From the NCBI GenBank assembly GCA_039973685.1, contig JBDWKL010000016.1, positions 1-64,000 on the forward strand: a stretch of DNA of 64,000 nucleotides. Reading direction: 5' to 3'. Position 1 is the first letter of the stretch. Each line of letters opens with the position of its first letter. Origin of the DNA: Hyphomicrobiales bacterium. GTDB lineage: Bacteria > Pseudomonadota > Alphaproteobacteria > Rhizobiales > JACESI01. The notes below the pieces were generated by a model. The model was not told where the DNA came from. It made no database searches and saw nothing but the letters and a program-made list of their open reading frames with translations. Positions 10,423 through 20,485 of this stretch are shown in pieces. The position numbers and the translations under genes were made by a program.

Positions 10423-10452
10423 CTGGCTCTCTATTTAACAAGAGAACCAGTT
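10412..10452 (-). terminator. Rho-independent terminator after infC
   Basis: On the minus strand AACTGG/CCAGTT and TCTCT/AGAGA pair around one mismatch, followed by a run of seven T (10412-10418 on the complement). The stem also covers the stop codon of the convergent SGNH-like gene and may serve it too, though with fewer T. Confidence 0.75.
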
Positions 10453-10476
10453 ATCTAATTTCATAATGCCGATTGA

Positions 10477-11022
10477 TTATTTATTGGCAGTTGGTGCCAA
10501 CACCATAATCATTTGACGGCCTTCAAGCTTCGGCTCAAATTCGACCTTAGCGATCTCAGCAGTCTCTGCTTTGACCTTTTGAAGCAACTCCATGCCGAGT
10601 TCTTGGTGAGCCATTTCACGACCACGGAACCGCAGCGTTACTTTCACTTTGTCACCTTGACCAAAGAATTTCAAAATAGCACGCATTTTGACTTCATAGT
10701 CATGCGTGTCGATATTCGGGCGCATCTTAATTTCTTTGACGTCAACCGTCTTTTGCTTCTTGCGCGCTTCGGCAGCTTTTTTCTGCTTTTGAAATTTCAG
10801 CTTGCCGTAGTCCAGGATTTTACAGACTGGCATTCCTTGACCCGCATTGATCTCTACAAGATCAAGGCCCGCTTCCGCGGCCATATCTAGCGCGTCTTCA
10901 ATTGATGTTTCACCGACGTTTTCACCTTCGGCGTCTATCAGTTGTACGGCTGGGACACGAATGTCCCCATTGATGCGTGGTCCGTCTTTCTTAGGCTCTT
11001 GCCCTCTATGTGGTCTGCGAAT
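10477..11022 (-). CDS. infC: Translation initiation factor IF-3 (AUU start)
   Basis: IF-3 binds the 30S subunit, proofreads the start codon and prevents premature 50S joining. The C-domain ([30 protein letters not shown]) and the N-domain ([15 protein letters not shown], then [11 protein letters not shown]) are complete only if translation begins at ATT, bases 11022-11020 on the complement. That gives 181 residues, the normal length. Between there and the first in-frame ATG (10884) there is no ATG, GTG or TTG, so a conventional start would remove about 46 conserved residues. TAGGAG lies 9 bases upstream of the ATT. AUU is the start codon of infC in E. coli, where it mediates autoregulation. 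Confidence 0.93.
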   Translation of the reverse strand: MRRPHRGQEPKKDGPRINGDIRVPAVQLIDAEGENVGETSIEDALDMAAEAGLDLVEINAGQGMPVCKILDYGKLKFQKQKKAAEARKKQKTVDVKEIKMRPNIDTHDYEVKMRAILKFFGQGDKVKVTLRFRGREMAHQELGMELLQKVKAETAEIAKVEFEPKLEGRQMIMVLAPTANK

Positions 11023-11128
11023 TGTCCTGAACTCCTATAATATTATCGATAACGCTCATATATGTGCGATGCGCCAAGTTTACACCTTTTAGCGTAAAGT
11101 CAATAGAAATCCTTGAAAACGGGCCTTT

Positions 11129-12298
11129 TCAACCCATCAAACTGCGATAAACGGTAAGCGTTTTATCAATCATATGCTCTTTGGTAAAATTTCGCTGAAT
11201 ATGAGCGCGCCCACGTGCGCCCATCGCATCGCGATTTGATGGTGAAAGAGAGGTAATTGCTCCTATTGCAGCAGCGAGCGCCTCAACATCGCCAACCGGT
11301 ACTTTTAGGCCCGTTTTCTCGTCTTCATCGCATCGGGGCGGCGCTAAAATCGTCTCTGTTGCCCCGCCATGATCAAAGGCAATAACGGGCAATCCAGCAG
11401 CTGAGGCTTCGGCAACGGATCTACCAAACGCTTCAGGCTTCGTAGACGGCACAATGGCAAGATCGCACACACTCAAGGCCAACGGCACATTATCAACATG
11501 ACCCACAAGCGAGAAATTATCCATCATCGCGGCTTCAACGATCGCTGAACGAACTCGCGCTAAATACGTTTCGCTTTGCGCACTGCCTGCAAAAACAAAA
11601 TGCGGCAATTCACCGCCCTTTTCGCGAATTTTGCGCGCGGCACGAATGGCAAGCAGATGCCCTTTCCAATCTGTCAAACGGGCAAGCAGCATGACAATCG
11701 GCTTATCTACGGGCAAATGCCACTTCTGACGCAATTCTGCTTGGGCTTGCTTGGAAATATTTGATGCATCAAACAGGTCCATATCAGTACCACGATGGAC
11801 AATATGGATATCTTCATCCGCTAACTGGTAGCGCTCTTTGATCAGGGACGCCGTATAGGTAGAATTTGCAATGACCGCATCACCAGCCACCATCACAGAA
11901 TTATACCAGCGCTTAAGCGCGCTCTTTTCCGAATAGATACCGTGATATGTCGTGAGGAAGGGAAGGCTAAGTTTGCGTGCTGCACCAAGGGCTGGGAAGG
12001 CTGGTGCACGGGAGCGGGCATGAATTAAATCCACCCCCTCTTGCTTACACAAAGAAACAAGTGCCCATTTGTTGGTGAGATGCCGATCCAACCGAAACTT
12101 TGCATCAAGCGGTAGGGTAAAATGAGTGCCGCCATTGTCTTCGACTTTTTGAACAAGCCCACCACCAGCACTTGCCACCAGCGCACGCCCGCCCGCATCC
12201 ACGATGCCGCGCGTCATATCCACAACAGTACGCTCCGCGCCGCCAGTTTTTAGCGTCGGTAGAATTTGCAAAATGGTCTTGCCATCAAGTTCAGGCAT
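11129..12298 (-). CDS. Glycosyltransferase family 4 protein
   Basis: A 389-residue GT-B fold retaining glycosyltransferase, probably acting on the cytoplasmic face in lipopolysaccharide, exopolysaccharide or glycolipid assembly. The N-terminal half opens with LPTLKTGGAERTVVDM, the donor-site half contains LLARLTDWKGH and the EX7E motif in PSTKPEAFGRSVAEASAAG, followed by PVIAFDHGGATE. No membrane segment is evident. Acceptor and sugar cannot be read from sequence. It is divergent from the alpha/beta hydrolase gene; no polysaccharide cluster surrounds it. Confidence 0.85.
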   Translation of the reverse strand: MPELDGKTILQILPTLKTGGAERTVVDMTRGIVDAGGRALVASAGGGLVQKVEDNGGTHFTLPLDAKFRLDRHLTNKWALVSLCKQEGVDLIHARSRAPAFPALGAARKLSLPFLTTYHGIYSEKSALKRWYNSVMVAGDAVIANSTYTASLIKERYQLADEDIHIVHRGTDMDLFDASNISKQAQAELRQKWHLPVDKPIVMLLARLTDWKGHLLAIRAARKIREKGGELPHFVFAGSAQSETYLARVRSAIVEAAMMDNFSLVGHVDNVPLALSVCDLAIVPSTKPEAFGRSVAEASAAGLPVIAFDHGGATETILAPPRCDEDEKTGLKVPVGDVEALAAAIGAITSLSPSNRDAMGARGRAHIQRNFTKEHMIDKTLTVYRSLMG

Positions 12299-12353
12299 GT
12301 CACTGTGTTCTGGTTATTTAACTTCGGGTTTAACCCATAAACGAGCGTTCTCA

Positions 12354-13124
12354 GTGAGCCAAGACAAATTACAAATTGAGAAGGTCGATGTTCAAGGTCG
12401 ATCCATTGCAGTGCAGAGTGAAGACGGTGAAAATCCGGGGCTATTCTGGCTAAGCGGCTTTAAATCTTCCATGCAAGGTCAAAAGGCTCAAGCCATCGCA
12501 AAATGGGCGAAGGCACGGGGGCAGTCCTGCACATTGATGGATTATTCAGGCCACGGTCTTTCAAGTGGTGCTTTTGAAGACGGCACGATTTCTGATTGGC
12601 TGGAAGAAGCCTGTTTCATCTTTGAAACCAAGACAAATGGTCCGCAAATTATTGTCGGCTCCTCAATGGGCGGATGGCTGGCGCTTCTTCTGGCGGCACG
12701 CATGAAGAACCGCGTCGGCGGCATAGTACTTATCGCGCCTGCATGGGATATGAGCGAAAAGCTGATGTGGGAGAGGTTCCCGCCAGAACTCCAAAAGGAA
12801 GTAATTGAGAAGGGGTTTTATATGCGTCCTTCTTCTTATGAGGATGGCGATTATAAGATCACGTTGAAACTCATTGAAGATGGCCGCAAACACCTGATCG
12901 GCGATGCGCCGCTCCACCTTGGTTGTCCCGTTCACATTCTGCATGGTCGACAAGATACGGATGTTGCGTGGGAACATGGCCACGCACTCATCAATCTCTT
13001 GCCGCATGATGATGTCAATTTCACGCTTGTTCCAGATGGCGATCACCGCCTTTCGCGTGAACAAGATCTCGCATTATTGGAGCGGACAATCGAAAAACTA
13101 TCGGCCACCATCAACGGTGACTAG
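12354..13124 (+). CDS. Alpha/beta hydrolase (ABHD10-like)
   Basis: A 256-residue serine hydrolase. The nucleophile elbow is VGSSMGGW, the candidate acid is in LHGRQDTDV and the His is in PDGDHRLS. The LMDYSGHGLSSG and FEDGTISDWLEEA blocks resemble mitochondrial ABHD10 and its alphaproteobacterial relatives, which act as thioesterases or esterases. I start it at GTG 12354. The frame continues upstream through the promoter region and antisense to the glycosyltransferase gene, where it has no family similarity. It ends overlapping the convergent DMT exporter stop by 4 bases. Confidence 0.78.
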   Translation: MSQDKLQIEKVDVQGRSIAVQSEDGENPGLFWLSGFKSSMQGQKAQAIAKWAKARGQSCTLMDYSGHGLSSGAFEDGTISDWLEEACFIFETKTNGPQIIVGSSMGGWLALLLAARMKNRVGGIVLIAPAWDMSEKLMWERFPPELQKEVIEKGFYMRPSSYEDGDYKITLKLIEDGRKHLIGDAPLHLGCPVHILHGRQDTDVAWEHGHALINLLPHDDVNFTLVPDGDHRLSREQDLALLERTIEKLSATINGD

Positions 13125-13996
13125 CTGAGTTTCTTTTCTTTCGCCAAAATCGACAAGGCGACACCGCCCAAAATACAAATTGTTGCGATCATAAAGCGTT
13201 GCGTGAGCGGCTCGCCGAGAATGGCGATGCCGAAGAATGTCGCAATCACAGGCACGGTCAGTTGCAAGATCGCGGCTTTATTGGCGGTCAGCCCCTTAAG
13301 CGTCACATACCAAAGCGCATAGCCGAGAGCAGATGTAATAGCCCCTGACGCGATGGCCAAAACGACGCCGTGATATTCCAGTTTTTGCTGGCTTAAAAAG
13401 ATCAATACCAAGACAACACCAAGCGGCACGCTCCAAATGAAATTGCGAGCGGTTGCCCGCAACGGGTCAGATAAGCCTTTGCCCTTGAGAGAATAGACAC
13501 CCCATGCAATGCCCGCGATGGCCATTAAGACAGCGCCCAACGGATCCGGTGCTTTTAATCCAGGAGACACTAGATAAACAAAACCGCTAATGGCCAAAAC
13601 AATGCCGATCCAAGCTTGAATGCTTGGTCTTTCGCCAGAAAAAAGCCCCCAACCAATCATGGTCGCTTGCACGCAGGCAAAAAGGATCAGTGCACCAACA
13701 CCCGTATCAAGAGTGATATAAGCAAATGAGAAGAAAGCGGCATACACAAAGAGAGCTGCAGCCATCACACCTGTGCCCGACATTAAAGGCGGCGGGGTCA
13801 AGTCTTTCTTAAAACCACCGCGTAACGCCACCAGCACGAAAAGCATGATCGCACCCGATGTCAGCCGGATTGCCGTATAACTTGCAGGATCAATCGCATC
13901 TGCTGACAAAGCCAAACGGCCAAAAACCGAGTTCAAGGCGAAGGCCGTCATGGTGACAATCGAGAAAATAACGGTTTTGGTCAAAGAAGGTGCCAT
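13121..13996 (-). CDS. DMT-superfamily (EamA) transporter
   Basis: A 291-residue inner-membrane protein with about ten predicted helices arranged as two five-helix EamA repeats, typical of RhaT/YdcZ/PecM-type small-metabolite exporters. The substrate cannot be inferred. Its ATG overlaps the stop of the upstream SDR gene (TAATG), so queG, the SDR gene and this gene form a translationally coupled minus-strand operon. Confidence 0.85.
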   Translation of the reverse strand: MAPSLTKTVIFSIVTMTAFALNSVFGRLALSADAIDPASYTAIRLTSGAIMLFVLVALRGGFKKDLTPPPLMSGTGVMAAALFVYAAFFSFAYITLDTGVGALILFACVQATMIGWGLFSGERPSIQAWIGIVLAISGFVYLVSPGLKAPDPLGAVLMAIAGIAWGVYSLKGKGLSDPLRATARNFIWSVPLGVVLVLIFLSQQKLEYHGVVLAIASGAITSALGYALWYVTLKGLTANKAAILQLTVPVIATFFGIAILGEPLTQRFMIATICILGGVALSILAKEKKLS

Positions 13997-14904
13997 TACA
14001 TCATCGCTTTCAAAGGGGTTTGTTTATCCCAAGTCTTATCATCCCAAAGCGCTGTCAGCGCCTTTCGATAATTTGGAAATTCTAACTCTATACCCAAACC
14101 TTCAGCAAGCCGCCCGTTCGATACGCGCTTGGTTTCGCCATAAAAAGATCGGCCCATCGGCGATAAATCCGCCTCATCAAATGGAACATCTGGCGGCACA
14201 TCCACGCCCATCATGTTGGCTGCAAATTCAACGACATCTTGCGGCGGGGCTGGCTCATTGTCAGCACCGTTGAAGATGCCACCAGCTTTTTGATGCGCCA
14301 TTGCTTCCGTCATCGCTCCAATATCTGACACATGAATGCGGTTGAACACTTGACCAGGCTTAATGATCCGCCGTGCAATGCCCTTTTTAAAATTCATGAA
14401 AGTGTTACGACCGGGCCCGTAAATGCCAGCCAAGCGAACAAGGGCAACGGGAACATCAAGCTGCTCACCGAGTGCTGCCCATTGGCCTTCTGCTTTCACC
14501 CGTTCTTTTGAACGTTTGCTAACAGGCCGCAGTTCTCCTGCCTCATCCACCCAAGCCCCTTGATGATCACCATAAACGCCAACGGTTGAATAATAGCCGA
14601 TCCATTGCAGCGCCTTGCTTGCTGCTATGTCATTTTGGTGATGGGCAAGCACGGGGTCATCATCACCGGGACTGATGGACATGAGAATATGGGTTGCCTC
14701 TTGCAAGTCTGCCCGCATTTGCTCATTGCCAGCTTCTTCACCAGAAAATATGTGCGCGCGAATGCCTGCAGAGCGAATGGTTTCTGCCTTTTCTTCGCTC
14801 CGGCACGTGGCCGCTACCCAGCCGCCATTATTGAAGCACGAAGGGCCTAGCCGATTAACCGCTGCCGTCGCAGAAAAGCCAAGACCAAAGACAAACAGCT
14901 TCAT
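13996..14904 (-). CDS. SDR-family NAD(P)-dependent oxidoreductase (YeeZ-like)
   Basis: A 302-residue extended/atypical short-chain dehydrogenase fold protein. The N-terminus [14 protein letters not shown] is a dinucleotide-binding loop, and [13 protein letters not shown] with ERVKAEGQW is like the atypical YeeZ group. The start at ATG 14904 overlaps the queG stop by 4 bases (ATGA); an upstream ATG at 14916 is in frame but would lie inside queG. Substrate unknown. Confidence 0.78.
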   Translation of the reverse strand: MKLFVFGLGFSATAAVNRLGPSCFNNGGWVAATCRSEEKAETIRSAGIRAHIFSGEEAGNEQMRADLQEATHILMSISPGDDDPVLAHHQNDIAASKALQWIGYYSTVGVYGDHQGAWVDEAGELRPVSKRSKERVKAEGQWAALGEQLDVPVALVRLAGIYGPGRNTFMNFKKGIARRIIKPGQVFNRIHVSDIGAMTEAMAHQKAGGIFNGADNEPAPPQDVVEFAANMMGVDVPPDVPFDEADLSPMGRSFYGETKRVSNGRLAEGLGIELEFPNYRKALTALWDDKTWDKQTPLKAMM

Positions 14905-16019
14905 GCATTTTCCCATTCTTCAAGAACCATCACATCGTGCTCGGCCAACATATGTTGTTTTGCCAGCGCATCAAATGCGTCATTTATCAAAAGTTTGCGA
15001 AGCGCCCAAACTGCCATCGCCCGCACAAGAGGCGCTTCATCATTGAGAAGCGTTTCTGCGTCTTTTGCAAGTTCTGAATCGCCTGAATTACCTATTGCAA
15101 TCAACACATTAGAGATAAACTTATTGCGTCCAATCCTTTTGACTGGAGAACCTGAGAAAAAAGCACGAAACGCCGCATCATCAAGCTTTGAAAGCTCAGA
15201 CAGTTTCGGGGCCTTCAAATCATCACGTCCTTGCAGTTTTATTTCTTCCGTTTGCTGCGCAAATTTGTTCCACGGACAGACGGCCAAACAATCATCACAG
15301 CCATAAATACGATTGCCTATTAAAGGTCTAATCGTCCGGTCTACTAGACCTTTATGCTCAATTGTCAGGTATGAAATACAGCGTCTTGCATCAAGCTGGT
15401 AAGGGGCTGGAAAAGCATTGGTTGGGCAAATATCAAGACAGGCACGACAACCACCACAGTGATCACCTTCCGCCTCATCTGGCGCTAAATCTGCCGTCGT
15501 AAAAATAGACCCTAAAAAGAACCACGACCCAAGATCACGGCTGACCAAATTGGTGTGCTTGCCCTGCCAACCAAGGCCAGCTGCTTGTGCTAAAGGCTTT
15601 TCCATCACGGGCGCTGTATCAACAAAAACTTTGACATCTTCGCCAGATTTTGCAGCCAACCTACCTGCTATCTGCTTGAGACGGCCTTTGATCAGATCAT
15701 GATAATCACGGTTTCCTGCATAGACCGACAGCGCTGCTCTATCTTTTTGCTCAAGCAAGGTCAGCGGATCGTAGTCCGGTCCATAATTCATCGACAGCAT
15801 GATGACAGACTTTGCTTCAGGCCAAAGTGCTTGCGGGTTTGAGCGCCAATGAGCGCGCTCTTCCATCCAAGTCATTGTACCGTGGCGCTCTTTATCTAAG
15901 AAGGTATCAAGTCGCGCGGGTGCTTTAGCGATGGCGTCGGGCCGCGTAATTTTAACAGACGAAAACCCTAGGTCCAGCGCATCAGAAATAAGCGCGGATT
16001 TGAGCTTATCCCCCTTCAT
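14901..16019 (-). CDS. queG: Epoxyqueuosine reductase QueG
   Basis: Cobalamin-dependent iron-sulfur enzyme that reduces epoxyqueuosine to queuosine at the tRNA wobble base. The 372-residue protein has the N-terminal [10 protein letters not shown]-type domain, two 4Fe-4S clusters ([16 protein letters not shown] and [13 protein letters not shown]), and a HEAT-like C-terminal helix repeat that contacts tRNA. Length is normal. It lies 5 bases downstream of the GST gene and overlaps the SDR gene by ATGA, so these minus-strand genes form one operon. Confidence 0.95.
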   Translation of the reverse strand: MKGDKLKSALISDALDLGFSSVKITRPDAIAKAPARLDTFLDKERHGTMTWMEERAHWRSNPQALWPEAKSVIMLSMNYGPDYDPLTLLEQKDRAALSVYAGNRDYHDLIKGRLKQIAGRLAAKSGEDVKVFVDTAPVMEKPLAQAAGLGWQGKHTNLVSRDLGSWFFLGSIFTTADLAPDEAEGDHCGGCRACLDICPTNAFPAPYQLDARRCISYLTIEHKGLVDRTIRPLIGNRIYGCDDCLAVCPWNKFAQQTEEIKLQGRDDLKAPKLSELSKLDDAAFRAFFSGSPVKRIGRNKFISNVLIAIGNSGDSELAKDAETLLNDEAPLVRAMAVWALRKLLINDAFDALAKQHMLAEHDVMVLEEWENA

Positions 16020-16024
16020 GGCGA

Positions 16025-16711
16025 TTAGAAGTCTAGGTCAGCGTAGTGGGAAGACGGTGGCAGACCGCGCAAGCGCTCGGCTAATATTGGCCGGAAAGAC
16101 GGGCGCGATTTAACGCGACTATACCACGCTCTCGCAACCTCTTCTTCTTCCCATGCAATGTCGCCCGTATAATCCATAACCGATATGGCGGCAGCTGCTG
16201 CAAGATCTGCGTAAGAAAGACGAAGGCCGCCTAAATAATTGCGCGTGCTTGCCAGATAAGAAATATAGCGCATATGCGATTTCATATTGGAGCGGGCAGC
16301 GCGAATAACCTGACTATCAGGCGCACCGCCTTCATTGCGACGTTCGAGCTTATGCACTTTTTCTTCGCACAAATAACCCGTTGCTTCGCCTTCCATTTTC
16401 ACCAAGAACCAATACATCAAGCGGCGCACTTCTGCGCGATCTTGCGGATTTTCTGGCATCAAACGATGATCGCGCTGCAAAGGCCCACGGGTCTCATCAA
16501 GATATTCAGCAATAACATCATGGCCACAAATTGCAGGGCCATCATCTTCAATCAAAATCGGGATATTGCCAGCCGGATTAATCTGTAACAACGCATCACG
16601 GCGTTCCCACGGCTTTGCTTCCGTCATTTCTGCACTTTCACCATATTCAGCTAAGCAAAGACGGATGAAGCGGCTTTGGGCAGAAAAGGGGTAATGAACC
16701 AGTCTCAGCAT
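16025..16711 (-). CDS. Glutathione S-transferase family protein
   Basis: A 228-residue cytosolic GST-fold protein. The thioredoxin-like N-domain has [13 protein letters not shown], the cis-Pro segment NPAGNIPIL and the glutathione-contacting [11 protein letters not shown]; the all-helical C-domain has the [17 protein letters not shown] motif. Start at ATG 16711 ([10 protein letters not shown]) gives the family N-terminus; the frame is open 22 codons further. It heads the queG operon. No specific substrate can be given. Confidence 0.85.
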   Translation of the reverse strand: MLRLVHYPFSAQSRFIRLCLAEYGESAEMTEAKPWERRDALLQINPAGNIPILIEDDGPAICGHDVIAEYLDETRGPLQRDHRLMPENPQDRAEVRRLMYWFLVKMEGEATGYLCEEKVHKLERRNEGGAPDSQVIRAARSNMKSHMRYISYLASTRNYLGGLRLSYADLAAAAAISVMDYTGDIAWEEEEVARAWYSRVKSRPSFRPILAERLRGLPPSSHYADLDF

Positions 16712-16836
16712 GTTTGTTTTCTGTCTCTTTGAGTAATTCTTCGCGCTGTTACCTTTATCGCAACTCTTTTGTGGCAAAAGGATGCCTAACTAGGGAGTAA
16801 CGGGCTTTGCGGTCCGTGTCGAGTGGGTAAAAGAAG

Positions 16837-17871
16837 ATGCAGTCCGAGACAATAATTTCCGCACTGATTTTAGGCATTGTGGAAGGTTTAACCGAATTTA
16901 TCCCCGTTTCCTCTACGGGACATATCCTGTTGTTGGGCCATTTTCTGGGCTTTGAAAACACCGGTAAAATCTTCGAAGTCTTGATCCAGCTTGGTGCGAT
17001 CCTCGCCATTTTGACGATTTATTTTTATCGTCTCCTCAATATTGCAAAAGCATTGCCAACCAGCAGTGCTGCCCGTCGATTTGTTGCAGGTGTCACAATC
17101 GCCTTTTTACCGGCTGCTTTTGCCGGTGTCTTTTTGCACAAGTTCATCAAAGAAGTCCTGTTTGAATCGCCCATGCTGATTTGCATTATGCTAATTATTG
17201 GCGGCTTCATTCTTCTTTGGGTGGACCGCAAAGCATCCAAGATGACACCGAAATATACGAATGTAGAAGACTACCCAATCTGGCTCATGTTCGTCATTGG
17301 TTGTTTTCAATGCATCGCCATGATCCCTGGTGTTTCACGCTCAGGCGCCACAATCGCAGGCTCACTGCTTTTGGGCACAAACAAGCGATCGGCTGCAGAA
17401 TTTACATTCTTCCTCGCCATGCCAACGATGGGCGGTGCCTTCGTCTATGACCTTTATAAGAACATTGACCTTGTCACGACAGATGACCTTCTGCTTGTCG
17501 CCGTGGGTTTTGCCGCAGCCTTCGTTGTTGGCGCGGTCGTCGTTAAATATTTGCTCGACTTCGTGACCAAATATGGATTTGCGCCTTTTGCTTACTGGCG
17601 CATCCTTATTGGTACTGTTGGATTGATTGGCTTGTTTGTTTATACACCGCCATCATCAAGTTCGGCCGCGAGAGAAAAGCCAACGCTGAATGCTGAACAA
17701 ATGCTCGCAGATGCGCTGGGCAAACCCATGGAAGCAGAAATCAACTTTCAAGCTGCCGCCCCATTGAAAAATCAACAAAGCGGACAGTCCAATGCTCAGA
17801 CCGTGATCTCAAAGCAAGGACGGCACCCAGATTGGCAAATTGGCATTAAAGCCGATCCACTCCCGCGATAA
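16837..17871 (+). CDS. uppP: Undecaprenyl-diphosphatase UppP (BacA)
   Basis: Integral membrane enzyme that dephosphorylates undecaprenyl pyrophosphate to recycle the carrier for peptidoglycan and polysaccharide synthesis; overproduction gives bacitracin resistance. The catalytic signatures [14 protein letters not shown] and [12 protein letters not shown] are intact and about eight helices are visible. At 344 residues it is longer than the usual 265-280. The extra ~75 residues form a polar, probably disordered C-terminal tail (beginning after VGLIGLFVY) with no recognisable domain. Confidence 0.93.
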   Translation: MQSETIISALILGIVEGLTEFIPVSSTGHILLLGHFLGFENTGKIFEVLIQLGAILAILTIYFYRLLNIAKALPTSSAARRFVAGVTIAFLPAAFAGVFLHKFIKEVLFESPMLICIMLIIGGFILLWVDRKASKMTPKYTNVEDYPIWLMFVIGCFQCIAMIPGVSRSGATIAGSLLLGTNKRSAAEFTFFLAMPTMGGAFVYDLYKNIDLVTTDDLLLVAVGFAAAFVVGAVVVKYLLDFVTKYGFAPFAYWRILIGTVGLIGLFVYTPPSSSSAAREKPTLNAEQMLADALGKPMEAEINFQAAAPLKNQQSGQSNAQTVISKQGRHPDWQIGIKADPLPR

Positions 17872-17885
17872 GTAACGCTCGTAAG

Positions 17886-18860
17886 TTAAGCAGGCTTAGC
17901 AGGCTTCGTCGCAAACTGGCCATATGGTCTAAAGCGAACAAGATAAGTTGGCAGGATTGTTTCCATGCTTTGCGGATTAATGCCAAGGCCTTCTAAAGTG
18001 CGACCGCTCGCCTTGGCGTCTTCTGACACCACATTATCATGCTCCAATAAGCACACTTGATCTTTGGTCAAAAGCGGCTTTGGCAGCAGACCCAAGATTG
18101 CCCCTTGAATTTTTGCAATACCGAACGGAATAGGCAGCAGTGCCTTTTTTCTGTGAATGGTATCAAGCATCAAGTTTAAGCATTCTTTGAAAGAAGCAAC
18201 CCGTGGGCCGCCAAGCTCATAGGCTGCACCTTGCTCTAGCGCACCATCAACACCGCGCGCGATTACTTCAGCGACATCGCCCACATAGACCGGCTGGAAT
18301 TGTGTATGCCCGCCACCGATAAGGGGCAAAGCTGGCGCGATTGTCGACATATCAGCGAAACGATTGAAGAAATCGTCTTCAGGACCAAACACAATGGATG
18401 GGCGAACAATGACAGCTTCTGGCACAGCTTCAAGGACGGCTGCTTCACCTTCTGCCTTTGTACGGGCGTAATCAATATCGCTGGAAGCATCCGCGCCAAT
18501 GGCTGACATTTGAACCAGCGAGCTGATACCAGCAGCTTTTGTTGCTTCTGCGATCGTTCTGGCTCCACGCGCTTGCACAGCATCGAAGTTTTGTTTGCCA
18601 GATTTATATAAAATACCGACCAGATTAACGACAGCATCCGCACCTTCAACAGCCTTTGCGACCGAAGCTGGATAGCGAAGATTGGCTTGAATTGGTTGAA
18701 CTTGGCCAACGGTTCCTAAGGGGCGCAAGAAGCCTGCAAGATCAGGCCTACGACATGCAACCCGCACCCGATAGCCGCGCTCGGCCAAGGCTTTTACAAC
18801 ATAGCGCCCAACAAATCCGGAGCCGCCAAAAACCGTTACCAGTTTCGTGTCATTTCTCAT
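17886..18860 (-). CDS. Complex I NDUFA9-like NAD(P)H-binding protein
   Basis: A 324-residue atypical SDR. The N-terminal VTVFGGSGFVGRYVV loop is a GxxGxxG dinucleotide site; VNLVGILY, MSAIGAD, YARTKAEGE and VRPSIVFGPEDDFFNRF are typical of the NDUFA9/complex-I-associated subgroup common in alphaproteobacteria. It may stabilise or assist respiratory complex I, or act as a quinone-related reductase; the bacterial role is not settled. It converges with uppP. Confidence 0.83.
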   Translation of the reverse strand: MRNDTKLVTVFGGSGFVGRYVVKALAERGYRVRVACRRPDLAGFLRPLGTVGQVQPIQANLRYPASVAKAVEGADAVVNLVGILYKSGKQNFDAVQARGARTIAEATKAAGISSLVQMSAIGADASSDIDYARTKAEGEAAVLEAVPEAVIVRPSIVFGPEDDFFNRFADMSTIAPALPLIGGGHTQFQPVYVGDVAEVIARGVDGALEQGAAYELGGPRVASFKECLNLMLDTIHRKKALLPIPFGIAKIQGAILGLLPKPLLTKDQVCLLEHDNVVSEDAKASGRTLEGLGINPQSMETILPTYLVRFRPYGQFATKPAKPA

Positions 18861-19149
18861 CGCTTTGACCTTATCTATTTTCCATCGTGGAACAAATCAG
18901 TTCTGCTTTGTCTCTCATAGCTTTTTGAGACCCCCTAAGACAAGACTTAGGATACGCAAATTTGTAGAAGTTTCTGTGAACAAGCAGCCAGAAATGTCCT
19001 TTTGGCCCACTCTCACCTTAATTCGGCAAAATCAGCTTTCTTTTTGTCCTTCATTGACAAAGACTAGGCAACCTTCGGCGTTACAAGCAACGGTTCTTTT
19101 TCCTGGTCAGCAATTGAACGTCACTATCTAAGCATTAGGAGCTTATCAA

Positions 19150-20034
19150 ATGTCTAAACCTGCAATCGGATTTATTGGCCTTGGCCTTATGGGCAGCGCT
19201 ATGTGCGATCATATGCTTGATGAGGGCTATCAGCTTACTGTCATTGCCAATCGATCGCGCGAAGCTGTTGATGCTGCTGTTGCTCGTGGTGCAACTGAAG
19301 TCAAAACATCCAAAGAAATTGCAGAAGCAAGCGACATCATCATGCTTTGCATTGATACCTCAAAATCGGTTGAAGGACGCATGTATGGTGATGACGGCGT
19401 CATTGCTGGACTTTCGGCTGGTAAAGTCGTGATTGACTTTGGGACATCGCTGCCGGCTTCGACCATAAAAATCGGCGCTGATGTAGCGAAAACAGGCGCG
19501 ACTTATTTGGATTCACCAATCGGCAGAACACCCGCGCACGCAAAAGACGGCCTGCTTAACTTAATGTGTTCAGGTGATAAAGCTGGTTTTGACAAAGCTG
19601 AATCTGTTCTCAATGATTTGGGTGAGAATGTCTTTTACCTTGGTGCTCTTGGTTCAGGCCACACCATCAAACTCATCAATAATTTCTACGGCATGACCGT
19701 TGCAAACGCGATGGCGGAAGCTTTCGCGATGGCTGATAAAATGGGCGTTGATGGCAAACAGCTCCATGATGTTATGGCAGCCGGCCCTTTGCATTCAGGC
19801 ATGATGGATTTCGTTAAAGCTTATGCGGTCGACAATGACCCAAGCATGCTCGCCTTCGCCATTAAAAATGCAGCGAAAGATGTTGGGTACTACGCTCAAA
19901 TGTCAAAAGATGCGGGTGCCGAATCTCTCATGTCTCAATCGACTTTGAAAGCGCTTAACACAGCAAAAGAAGACGGCATGGGGGATGATATGGTTTCCCA
20001 AATGTATGATTTCTATAAAAAGAACATGGGCTAG
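19150..20034 (+). CDS. NAD(P)-dependent oxidoreductase of the 3-hydroxyisobutyrate dehydrogenase family
   Basis: A 294-residue beta-hydroxyacid dehydrogenase. Its Rossmann start IGFIGLGLMGSAM, the substrate-site DSPIGRTPAHAKDG and the catalytic Lys segment GSGHTIKLINNF place it with 3-hydroxyisobutyrate, tartronate-semialdehyde and related reductases. The segment TPAHAKDG differs from the usual SGGxxGA, so the natural acid is uncertain. A TAGGAG ribosome site lies about 8 bases before the ATG. It appears monocistronic. Confidence 0.8.
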   Translation: MSKPAIGFIGLGLMGSAMCDHMLDEGYQLTVIANRSREAVDAAVARGATEVKTSKEIAEASDIIMLCIDTSKSVEGRMYGDDGVIAGLSAGKVVIDFGTSLPASTIKIGADVAKTGATYLDSPIGRTPAHAKDGLLNLMCSGDKAGFDKAESVLNDLGENVFYLGALGSGHTIKLINNFYGMTVANAMAEAFAMADKMGVDGKQLHDVMAAGPLHSGMMDFVKAYAVDNDPSMLAFAIKNAAKDVGYYAQMSKDAGAESLMSQSTLKALNTAKEDGMGDDMVSQMYDFYKKNMG

Positions 20035-20135
20035 ATTAGGCTTAGACACTGAATAGGCGGCCCTGTTCGCCTAACAGCCAAAGCAAAGCTTTGGGAAGGA
20101 GCGCGTCGTTACTCACAAATGCCGAGAGGCAGGCC

Positions 20136-20230
20136 TTAGAGCTTTCGCTCAATCTCAGATAACATCAACGCAGCATACTTCTTGCGCCAATTATAATAAG
20201 TGCCTTCGAAAATTTGGATGCTTTCATAGC
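20136..20230 (-). pseudogene. Remnant of an IS3-type transposase OrfA
   Basis: The 450-base stretch between 20035 and 20485 holds no intact gene. On the minus strand about 30 codons ending at 20136 read EGTYYNWRKKYAALMLSEIE, which resembles the DNA-binding C-terminal part of IS3-family OrfA proteins (YYNWRKKYGGL..SEIRRL). There is no intact OrfA/OrfB and no clear terminal inverted repeats. The neighbouring 20280-20460 segment also looks like decayed coding sequence but I cannot name it. Confidence 0.5.
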
Positions 20231-20485
20231 ATCTGCTTCTTCCTACTCAGGAAAATCATCGCACCAAACTCTAAATTAAACTGCAGGAGTTTGCAGGGAG
20301 CTGGATGGCAGCTTTGTGTTTGGCTTGCCAATATTGCGGCTCGTTTCAATGTCCGCTTTTTTCGTCTTCAAGAATTTTGAACCATTTATGCAAACCTTGG
20401 CACTCACAAGTAGCGAGTAATTCAAAGGCAGGCATTCCGGTCGCGCCCGTTACATGCTCAGTCATCTAATAAGAAAGATTCTAGA

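Noticed and set aside
12204-12353. N-terminal extension of the alpha/beta hydrolase gene
   Set aside because: It runs antisense through the start of the glycosyltransferase gene; the family begins at GTG 12354.
18847-19131. Plus-strand 94-codon frame between the NDUFA9-like and dehydrogenase genes
   Set aside because: Lies across the divergent promoter region, no conserved features.
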